A stretch of DNA of 5,121 nt from Beijerinckiaceae bacterium (GTDB lineage: Bacteria; Pseudomonadota; Alphaproteobacteria; Rhizobiales; Beijerinckiaceae), in the NCBI GenBank assembly GCA_027311205.1, contig DAICZI010000166.1, forward strand, positions 1 to 5,121, given 5' to 3'. Shown piece after piece: positions 1 to 5,121 of this stretch. The notes under the pieces were generated by a model, which saw only the letters and a program-made list of their open reading frames with translations, ran no database searches and was not told where the DNA came from. Position numbers and translations under genes: made by a program. Position 1 is the first letter of the stretch. Every line of letters begins with the position of its first letter.

Positions 1-176
1 CGTAATCGCTAAAGGGGGTTTATGTGCCAAACAGCTCGCTCCTGGTCTGAGGCGCGGGGGGACGGAATCCGCCCAAAATTCTCCTCGCCAAACTCTGGAA
101 AACGCATTAGGCTCATTTTGCTGACCGTGCAAAATGAACCTTCACCTGCGGTGCTGGGAAGGATGGAGCGTGTGGG
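1..176. other. Upstream non-coding leader of the DUF937 gene
   Basis: No credible gene is seen here. A frame with an ATG at 22 stays open into the DUF937 gene, but its product has no recognisable domain and a composition unlike a real protein, so I treat it as chance. The stretch holds a clear inverted repeat at 113-137 (separate entry). It also holds the Shine-Dalgarno GGAG at 165-168, which lies 8 nt before the ATG at 177. I could not identify a convincing -35/-10 pair. A TAA at 10-12 could end an upstream gene, but too little sequence is present to tell. Confidence 0.6.
113..137. repeat. Inverted repeat, 9-bp arms, upstream of DUF937 gene
   Basis: The arm TCATTTTGC (113-121) is perfectly complementary to GCAAAATGA (129-137) across a 7-nt spacer. 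Its right edge is 39 nt before the ATG at 177. No T-run follows on either strand, so a simple intrinsic terminator is unlikely. The position and AT-rich arms fit either a transcription-factor operator or a 5'-leader hairpin. The repeat itself is read directly; its role is inferred. Confidence 0.6.
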
Positions 177-941
177 ATGTTCAACCTCAATGATATCATG
201 CAGGCCGCCCAGGGTGGCCAGGGCATATCAAACCTGGCGCAGCAATTCGGATTATCTCCAGAACAGGCGCAAGCGGCGGTCAGTTCACTGATTCCGGCCC
301 TGTCACAGGGGCTGCAAAGCAAGATGGGCGATGCCAATGGATTGGGCTCGATCATCAGTGCAGTAAGCCAACCGGTCAACCAGCAGGCTTTCAATGATCC
401 GGTAGCGGCGGCCCAATCGGCGGCGACGGCTGGATCGAATATTTTGGGCTCCCTGTTTGGTTCCCCGAATGTCACGCAACAGGTAGCGCAGGCCGCCGCA
501 TCGCAAACCGGGTTGCGGCCGGATATTCTCGCTTCCATGATGCCCATCGTGGCATCCATGGCCATGGGGGGCATGTTCAAATCCATGCAGAACCAGGGCA
601 TGGGTAATATGCTCGGCCAATTGACCAATGCGGCAGGTGGCGCGGGCGGCATGGGCAATATTCTCAGCCAGGTGATGAATTCGGCGACCAGCGGAGCGAC
701 GGGCGCGACACCTGCAGCCGGCGGCTTGATGGGCATGATGACCAGCCTGTTTGGCGGTTTTTTTGGCGCGGGCAGTGGGGCAACGGCTGGCGCGACGGTG
801 CCGGGCGGGCTCGATCCGGCGCTGGTTCAGGACGGCATTAACGCGCTGAGCAAAATGATGCAGCCAGGCCTGCAGGTTGCCGCTGACCATCAGGCGAATT
901 TGCAGAGCATTCTGGGATCGGTACTGAAGCCGCAATCCTGA
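177..941 (+). CDS. DUF937-family (YidB-like) low-complexity protein
   Basis: A 254-residue protein of unknown function. The N-terminal 50 residues (MFNLNDIMQAAQGG, then a QQFGLSPEQAQAAVSSLIPAL segment) match the pattern of the DUF937 family, which includes E. coli YidB: helical repeats rich in Gln, Ala and Leu. Residues 121-188 are rich in Met and Gly (13 Met in 68 positions, e.g. MGGMFKSMQ and GLMGMM). A Gly/Ala/Thr-rich linker follows (about 171-210), then a final helical segment (211-250). There is no signal peptide, catalytic motif or cysteine, so it is probably cytoplasmic. The start at 177 is supported by GGAG 8 nt upstream. It is longer than YidB (about 130 residues) because of the central low-complexity part. 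It converges on the pilin gene, so operon context gives no clue to its role. Family assignment is by pattern; biochemical function is unknown. Confidence 0.85.
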   Translation: MFNLNDIMQAAQGGQGISNLAQQFGLSPEQAQAAVSSLIPALSQGLQSKMGDANGLGSIISAVSQPVNQQAFNDPVAAAQSAATAGSNILGSLFGSPNVTQQVAQAAASQTGLRPDILASMMPIVASMAMGGMFKSMQNQGMGNMLGQLTNAAGGAGGMGNILSQVMNSATSGATGATPAAGGLMGMMTSLFGGFFGAGSGATAGATVPGGLDPALVQDGINALSKMMQPGLQVAADHQANLQSILGSVLKPQS

Positions 942-955
942 GCGGCCTGTGTCTG

Positions 956-981
956 GGCCAGCGCGTGAATCCGGGCTGGCC
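956..981. repeat. Hairpin in convergent gap (first)
   Basis: GGCCAGC (956-962) pairs with GCTGGCC (975-981) around a 12-nt loop, starting 15 nt after the stop of the DUF937 gene. There is no T-run, so it is not a textbook intrinsic terminator. It may still help to stop or stabilise transcripts between the two convergent genes. Confidence 0.35.
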
Positions 982-988
982 AAAGATC

Positions 989-1013
989 GGGGCTGCCATT
1001 GTGGCCATGCCCC
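989..1013. terminator. Possible bidirectional terminator hairpin (weak)
   Basis: GGGGC (989-993) pairs with GCCCC (1009-1013), and inside it GCCA (995-998) pairs with TGGC (1002-1005), leaving a 3-nt loop and a small asymmetric internal loop. It lies between the convergent DUF937 and pilin genes, where a shared terminator is expected. Neither side has a U-tract, so this is a hairpin seen in sequence with a terminator role only inferred. Confidence 0.3.
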
Positions 1014-1028
1014 GCGCGCGTTGGCTGA

Positions 1029-1181
1029 TCAGACGTAAGAAGCAACTTTATTGAAGATCGGCACGAGCGTTGTACCGATTTTCGTCACGCTCGCGACGAT
1101 AGCCGTGGAGATAAGCAGCGCAATCATCGCATATTCGATCGCGGTTGCCCCGGATTCATTGTCGAGAAACTGCCTTAGCAT
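1029..1181 (-). CDS. Flp/Fap-type pilin (type IVb pilin subunit)
   Basis: A 50-residue pre-pilin, the major subunit type of Flp (Tad) pili. It begins MLRQFLDNESG, followed by ATAIEYAMIALLISTAIVAS. The conserved Gly11, then Glu16 and Tyr17 (mature positions +5 and +6), are the hallmark of Flp pilins cut by a TadV/CpaA-type prepilin peptidase after the Gly. The mature form would be 39 residues: a single hydrophobic helix (about 14-31) used for membrane anchoring and fibre assembly, then a short C-terminal tail ending in a Tyr-Val pair. AGGAG at 1191-1195 (minus-strand sense) lies 9 nt before the ATG, which supports the start. It lies 141 bp downstream of the IalB-family gene on the same strand. 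No tad/cpa assembly gene is present in the window, so the pilin is either an orphan copy or encoded away from its secretion machinery. I could not find a convincing promoter in the 141-bp gap. Confidence 0.92.
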   Translation of the reverse strand: MLRQFLDNESGATAIEYAMIALLISTAIVASVTKIGTTLVPIFNKVASYV

Positions 1182-1322
1182 TATGATTTGCTCCTGTCCG
1201 GGCTCGACTTAACAGCGCAAACATTCCAGACTGGTTAACGTCCGGCGATACAATCAGGCTTGGCTAATGTTTGCTTGCGTTGCCTTGCGAAACTGGCACT
1301 GAACGGCTCTTGACCGGCCCCT

Positions 1323-1946
1323 TCAACGGCAGGTTTTCGCCACTTTCGCCAGAGCCTGCTCCAGGCCGCTAAGAGAATAGGTGTCGGTTGTGACATGACC
1401 CTTGATGGAGGGGGCGGCCACCACGAGCTGATGCCGGTGGCGCAAGGCCTCCACAAATGCCTGGCGCTGCGCCGGATTTTTTAGCCAGAGCGTCGTTTCG
1501 GTTCCCACAAATTGAAACGTCGAGTTGCCGAATGCCGCCGTCGCATTCGCGCCGTTGCGCATATGGAATCCTTCGATGATTGACACTTCGTCCCGAATGT
1601 TGAGCTTGGGTTGGGTCGAGATGAAAATGTAGGCCGGGTCGCGTTTCAGGCCATCGGGCATCCGCTTTTTGGGTTGAGACAAGGCATAACAGGTTTTGTT
1701 TTTGCCTTCCTCGCCGACATAGGCATTCCAATCGCCATAAGACCCGACGAGGCTGGGGCCAGCCGCGGCGCTTTTGCTGTTTGCGGCGGGATGTTTGGCG
1801 GACTTCGAATGAGGCTTGTGATGACGGGTCCTGGCAACCAGCTCCGGCTTCGCCAGTGTGGTGGCCGAGGCAGCCCCGACTCCCAAAACGACGACCACCG
1901 CGCCAATCGCTGCGGCACCTCTCGACAGTCTGCACCTTGCCATCAT
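1323..1946 (-). CDS. Invasion-associated locus B (IalB) family periplasmic protein
   Basis: A 207-residue exported protein of the IalB family, named after the Bartonella invasion locus but common in non-pathogenic alphaproteobacteria; its molecular function is not settled. Residues 1-28 form a Sec signal peptide: basic start (MMARCRLSR), hydrophobic core AAAIGAVVVVLGVG, and an ASA cleavage site. A Lys/His/Ser-rich linker (about 40-60) precedes the conserved domain (67-207). Family landmarks in the domain are SYGDWNAY, the CYALSQPKKR segment, RDPAYIFISTQP, a VSIIEGF strand, and TTDTYSLSGLEQAL near the end. The only two cysteines in the mature protein, Cys86 and Cys206, could form a disulfide in the periplasm. 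GAGG (1954-1957) lies 7 nt before the ATG at 1946. A second ATG directly after it (1943) is also possible and would change only one residue. The gene diverges from the oxidoreductase gene and precedes the pilin gene on the same strand. Confidence 0.9.
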   Translation of the reverse strand: MMARCRLSRGAAAIGAVVVVLGVGAASATTLAKPELVARTRHHKPHSKSAKHPAANSKSAAAGPSLVGSYGDWNAYVGEEGKNKTCYALSQPKKRMPDGLKRDPAYIFISTQPKLNIRDEVSIIEGFHMRNGANATAAFGNSTFQFVGTETTLWLKNPAQRQAFVEALRHRHQLVVAAPSIKGHVTTDTYSLSGLEQALAKVAKTCR

Positions 1947-2233
1947 GCAACTTCCTCACGTATCATTATGTTGCTGGACTCACGAATGATCGCAGCCGGG
2001 ACTTTCCGAATCAGGACGAAACCCTAGCACAAAATCGTCGCGCCCAGCCCTTGTCCGCCCCGCGAAGCGCGTTGAAAATATCTGCACAAGGGTTGGTGGC
2101 GGCTCGGCCTCGATTCCTGAGGCATGAAAGACACTTGATAGACCCTCCTTTGTTGGGTTTCAGGTGCTTCAGGCGGCAAAAGCAAGTCGCGCGCGAGATC
2201 ATGTCTCCTCCGACACAATTCTTGCTGCCCCCT
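1947..2233. other. Divergent intergenic region, no gene seen
   Basis: This stretch separates the divergent IalB-family and oxidoreductase genes. Frames crossing it have no recognisable product. It contains the IalB Shine-Dalgarno (1954-1957), a direct repeat CTCACG (1955-1960 and 1979-1984), and a weak 5-bp hairpin GCCTC/GAGGC (2107-2123). A CATAAT on the minus strand (1965-1970) could be the -10 element for the IalB gene, but no good -35 is correctly spaced from it. I see no tRNA-like or riboswitch-like structure. Confidence 0.5.
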
Positions 2234-2262
2234 TTGCCGCCGCGCAACAATACCCATATAAT
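2234..2262 (+). promoter_or_regulatory. Sigma70-type promoter for the oxidoreductase gene
   Basis: TTGCCG (2234-2239, 4 of 6 matches to the -35 consensus) is followed after exactly 17 nt by TATAAT (2257-2262), a perfect -10 consensus. Transcription would start near 2269, giving a leader of about 30 nt before the ATG at 2299. The location just upstream of the strong Shine-Dalgarno supports both this promoter and the choice of start codon. Confidence 0.65.
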
Positions 2263-2286
2263 GTCGGCGCGATTTACCGCAGCCTC

Positions 2287-2293
2287 AGGGAGG
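2287..2293 (+). promoter_or_regulatory. Strong ribosome binding site fixing the start at 2299
   Basis: AGGGAGG lies 5 nt before the ATG at 2299. The same frame is open upstream to a GTG at 2164, but that GTG lacks a good Shine-Dalgarno and sits upstream of the promoter. The 45 extra residues it would add do not look like family sequence. This site therefore decides the start. Confidence 0.85.
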
Positions 2294-2298
2294 CCGCC

Positions 2299-4680
2299 AT
2301 GGCGTCTGATCACCACGATAAGCAACCCGACACGCACCAAGTGTCGCTGGCGGATAAATATGATCTGGCCAAGGACCGGGTGTTTCTCTCCGGAACGCAG
2401 GCGATTGTGCGCCTGCTGCTGATGCAAAAGGCACGCGATGCGGCGGCGGGGCTGAATACGGCGGGCTTTGTCTCGGGCTATCGCGGCTCGCCTTTGAGCG
2501 GGATTGATGTCCAGTTGCAGCGCGCCAAGGCGGCGTTTGACAATGCGCATATCGTTTTTACGCCGGGTCTTAATGAGGATCTGGCGGCGACGGCCATTTG
2601 GGGGGCGCAGCAGGCTGAGATGCGCGGCGAAGGCCGTTTTGATGGCGTGTTTGCGATCTGGTATGGCAAGGGGCCGGGGGTGGATCGCTCGGGCGATGTC
2701 TTCCGCCATGCCAATCTTGCGGGCACCTCGCGCTATGGCGGTGTGCTGGCCTTGATGGGCGATGACCACACCGCCGAATCCTCGACCACGGCGCATCAAT
2801 CCGAATTCGATTTCGTCGACAAGATGATGCCGATCCTGTCACCTGCTGGCGTGCAGGAATTGCTGGATTACGGCCTGATGGGGTTTGCTCTCAGTCGCTA
2901 TGCTGGTGTCTGGGTTGGCCTCAAGGCGATGAAAGACACGGTCGAATCAACGGCCTCCGTGTCAGGCGCGGTGGGGCGGATTGTTACCCGCGTGCCGGAC
3001 GATTTTGTCATGCCACCCGGCGGCCTCAACATTCGCCCGGGTGATGGCATTCTGGAGCAGGAAGCCCGCCTGCAGGAGTACAAACGCCAGGCCGTCGTCG
3101 CGTGGCTCAAGGTCAACCATCTCAACCACATCATCATGTCCGGCGGGCGGAGCCCCCGCATCGGCATTCTCACCACGGGCAAGTCCTACCTTGATGTGCG
3201 CCAGGCGCTGGATGATCTTGGGATTGACGAGGTGCGGGCCAGCGCGCTGGGGCTGCGGCTCATGAAGCTGGGTTGCCCGTGGCCAGTGGTTCCCGATGAA
3301 CTCGTCGCCTTTGCCGCTGGGCTTGAACTCATCATCGTGGTGGAGGAAAAGCGCTCGCTCATTGAAGTGCAGGTGCGTGAAGAGCTTTATGGCACACCCA
3401 ACCAGCCGGTGGTCATCGGCAAGCATGATGAACAGGGTGCGTGGCTGTTTCCGGTCAAAGGCGCGCTCGATGCCAATGATATTGCGGTGGCCATTGGAAC
3501 GCGCATTCTGGCGCGCACGCCCGATGCGGAGGTGGCCGCAGCGGTGGCGCGGCTGAAAGCGGCGCAGGTGGCATTGGCTGAAACCCGCGATGCGGGCGTG
3601 CGCATCCCGTATTTTTGTTCAGGGTGCCCGCATAATTCCTCGACCAAAGTGCCCGAGGGCGCGCGCGCCTATGCCGGCATTGGCTGCCATTACATGGCGC
3701 AGTGGATGGATCGCTCGACTGAAGGTTATACCCAGATGGGCGGCGAGGGGGCCAACTGGATTGGCGAAGCGCCGTTTTCCAAACGTGGCCATGTGTTCCA
3801 GAACCTGGGCGATGGCACCTACAACCATTCCGGCGTGCTGGCACTGCGTTTCGCCATCGCGGCGGGCACCAACATCACCTACAAGATCCTTTTCAACGAT
3901 GCCGTGGCCATGACGGGCGGCCAGCATCATGAGGGCGGGCTGACAGTGGCCAAGGTCGCGGCGCAGGTGGCGGCGGAAGGGGCTCAACGCCTCGTGGTTG
4001 TGACCGACGAGCCGGAAAAATATGGCAGCGGCACCTTGCTGCCGAGCGGCACCAAAGTGTTTCATCGCGATGATCTCATGAGCGTGCAGCGCGATCTTGC
4101 CGCTGTCGGGGGCGTCAGCGTCATGATTTATGACCAGACCTGCGCCGCCGAAAAACGCCGTCGCCGCAAGAGGGGCGAGATGGTCGATCCCGACAAGCGG
4201 GTGATCATCAATGAACTGGTGTGCGAGGGCTGCGGCGATTGCGGCGTTGCCTCCAATTGCGTCTCGGTTCAGCCGCTCGACACCGAATTTGGCCGCAAGC
4301 GCAAGATTGACCAATCGAGCTGCAACAAGGATTTTTCCTGTGTCAACGGCTTTTGCCCGTCGTTTGTCACGGTGTCGGGGGCGCGTATCAAAAAAGCTGA
4401 AACGCGACCGATGCTGGAGGCGCAAGGGTCGGCCTTGCCCGAGCCGCAGCCCCGCCAGATTTCGCCGGATCGGCCGTTTGGCATACTGGTCAACGGCGTC
4501 GGCGGTACTGGCGTTGTCACCATTGGCGCGATCCTTGGCATGGCGGCGCATATCGAGGGGCTCGGCTGTGGCATGATCGACATGGCTGGCCTTGCGCAAA
4601 AGGGCGGCGCGGTGTTCAGCCATGTCAAATTGGCGACCACGCCCGAGGGTATCCATGCCATAAGGGTTGCGGCGGGCTAG
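2299..4680 (+). CDS. Indolepyruvate:ferredoxin oxidoreductase (IorA-IorB fusion), interrupted by an amber stop
   Basis: The enzyme oxidatively decarboxylates aryl-pyruvates (indolepyruvate, phenylpyruvate) to aryl-acetyl-CoA with ThDP and Fe-S clusters, passing electrons to ferredoxin, in aromatic amino-acid breakdown. Residues are numbered from the ATG at 2299. The pyrimidine-binding (PFOR-like) domain includes GYRGSPLSG (60-68), GKGPGVDRSGD (123-133) and GDDHTAESS (154-162). A transketolase-C-like segment lies around 284-310. Next come a CSGCPHNSS motif (Cys440, Cys443) and the ThDP-binding domain with GDG (504-506) and its partner Asn533. A cysteine cluster follows: Cys642, 645, 648, 654, then 675, 681, 686, probably Fe-S ligands. 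The gamma (IorB) domain opens with the glycine loop NGVGGTG (732-738). At residue 794 a TAG replaces what is probably Glu or Gln in homologues, while the frame continues recognisably beyond it. Fused family members are about 1,150-1,200 residues, so this 793-residue product would lack most of the gamma domain and the C-terminal region. It is probably inactive unless the stop is suppressed or is an error. Confidence 0.92.
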   Translation: MASDHHDKQPDTHQVSLADKYDLAKDRVFLSGTQAIVRLLLMQKARDAAAGLNTAGFVSGYRGSPLSGIDVQLQRAKAAFDNAHIVFTPGLNEDLAATAIWGAQQAEMRGEGRFDGVFAIWYGKGPGVDRSGDVFRHANLAGTSRYGGVLALMGDDHTAESSTTAHQSEFDFVDKMMPILSPAGVQELLDYGLMGFALSRYAGVWVGLKAMKDTVESTASVSGAVGRIVTRVPDDFVMPPGGLNIRPGDGILEQEARLQEYKRQAVVAWLKVNHLNHIIMSGGRSPRIGILTTGKSYLDVRQALDDLGIDEVRASALGLRLMKLGCPWPVVPDELVAFAAGLELIIVVEEKRSLIEVQVREELYGTPNQPVVIGKHDEQGAWLFPVKGALDANDIAVAIGTRILARTPDAEVAAAVARLKAAQVALAETRDAGVRIPYFCSGCPHNSSTKVPEGARAYAGIGCHYMAQWMDRSTEGYTQMGGEGANWIGEAPFSKRGHVFQNLGDGTYNHSGVLALRFAIAAGTNITYKILFNDAVAMTGGQHHEGGLTVAKVAAQVAAEGAQRLVVVTDEPEKYGSGTLLPSGTKVFHRDDLMSVQRDLAAVGGVSVMIYDQTCAAEKRRRRKRGEMVDPDKRVIINELVCEGCGDCGVASNCVSVQPLDTEFGRKRKIDQSSCNKDFSCVNGFCPSFVTVSGARIKKAETRPMLEAQGSALPEPQPRQISPDRPFGILVNGVGGTGVVTIGAILGMAAHIEGLGCGMIDMAGLAQKGGAVFSHVKLATTPEGIHAIRVAAG

Positions 4681-5121
4681 GCCGACCTCGTGCTGGGCTG
4701 CGATCTGGTGGTATCGGGCTCGAAGAAGGTGCTGGCCAGCGTGCGCAAGGGCGAAACCGCGCTGGTGATCAACACGGCGGAAGTCTATCCGGGTGATTTC
4801 GCCCGCAATGCCGATTATTCCATTCCCGGTGTGCGGATCAGACAGGCCCTGGAAAAATCGGGCGCGCAGAGGGCGCATTTCATTGATGCGGGCTCCATGG
4901 CGACGACGCTGCTCGGCACATCGATTGCTGCCAACATGTTCATGCTCGGCTATGCCTGGCAGCAGGGCTACGTGCCGTTGGCGGCGGCTTCCATCGAGCG
5001 GGCCATCACGCTGAATGGCGAGGCCGTGGCGATGAACCTTGCGGCTTTCACATGGGGCCGCAGCGCCGCCTTCGAGCCGGAGAGTATAACCGGTAAAGAT
5101 CTTGCAAGCGCGCAACTCCAA
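4681..5121 (+). pseudogene. 3' continuation of the oxidoreductase gene after the in-frame TAG (runs off window)
   Basis: The same frame stays open for 147 codons from the TAG to the window edge and encodes the rest of the IorB-like gamma domain: ADLVLGCDLVVSGSKKVLA, then NTAEVYPGDF and a DAGSMATTLLGTSIAANMFM segment. It then reaches the SIERAITLNGEAVAMNLAAFTWGR stretch typical of the end of this domain. No Shine-Dalgarno precedes an in-frame start close to the TAG, so separate translation is unlikely. Codon use stays GC-rich at third positions and no further stop or frameshift is seen. The disruption is therefore either very recent or not real. By comparison with family length, roughly 200-260 more residues should lie beyond the window. 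Confidence 0.85.

Noticed and set aside
22..291. Possible small gene from an ATG at 22 overlapping the DUF937 start
   Set aside because: No recognisable domain, arginine/serine-rich random-looking composition, and it overlaps a well-supported gene in another frame.
1209..1240. Two TTAA half-sites upstream of the pilin gene, considered as a CtrA box
   Set aside because: The CtrA consensus needs TTAA-N7-TTAA; here the half-sites are more than 20 nt apart.
1251..1275. TGGC...TGCT pattern considered as a sigma54 promoter
   Set aside because: The GG-to-GC spacing is 9 rather than 10, and it points plus-strand into the antisense of the IalB-family gene.
1955..1990. Direct repeat CTCACG (24-bp offset) and inverted ATCATT/AATGAT upstream of the IalB-family gene
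   Set aside because: Six-base matches of this kind are common by chance, and the first copy overlaps the Shine-Dalgarno, so I do not call an operator.
2164..2298. N-terminal extension of the oxidoreductase from a GTG at 2164
   Set aside because: It lacks a Shine-Dalgarno, lies upstream of the promoter, and encodes residues unlike the family. The ATG at 2299 has an excellent Shine-Dalgarno.
2011..2799. 262-codon minus-strand frame spanning the divergent intergenic region and the oxidoreductase start
   Set aside because: Its Arg/His-rich product resembles an antisense shadow, and it would overlap the promoter and first 500 bases of a strongly supported gene.
3619..5121. A 500-codon uninterrupted minus-strand frame opposite the oxidoreductase gene
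   Set aside because: Its product has no recognisable domain and is rich in Arg, His, Ala and Gly, as expected for the shadow of a GC-rich coding sequence. The plus strand has clear family motifs throughout.

Overview
The window looks like ordinary chromosomal DNA from an alphaproteobacterium. The evidence is moderately high GC with GC-rich third codon positions, an IalB-family periplasmic protein (a family typical of Alphaproteobacteria), an Flp-type pilin with the GATAIEY processing motif, and a single-chain fused indolepyruvate:ferredoxin oxidoreductase. I cannot name a genus. I see no transposase, phage gene, CRISPR array, tRNA or rRNA.

Layout. Positions 1-176 are non-coding leader DNA containing a 9-bp-arm inverted repeat. 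A DUF937-family low-complexity protein follows on the plus strand (177-941). A short convergent gap with two GC-rich hairpins separates it from two minus-strand genes: a 50-residue Flp/Fap pilin (1029-1181) and, upstream of it, a secreted IalB-family protein (1323-1946). A 352-bp divergent intergenic region then carries a good sigma70-type promoter (TTGCCG-N17-TATAAT) and a strong Shine-Dalgarno. These drive the last gene, an IorA-IorB fusion that starts at 2299 and runs past the end of the window.

The main point of interest is an in-frame amber codon (TAG, 4678-4680) that splits the oxidoreductase gene inside its IorB-like gamma domain. The reading frame continues with recognisable family sequence and normal codon use for another 147 codons to the window edge. 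The simplest reading is a recent nonsense mutation, or a base-call error, in an otherwise intact gene. Stop-codon readthrough is possible but nothing here supports it.

The genes do not form one pathway. The oxidoreductase belongs to aromatic amino-acid (aryl-pyruvate) catabolism, while the pilin and IalB protein belong to the cell envelope. The DUF937 protein has no function that can be assigned from sequence. I found no convincing new multi-gene system in this window.
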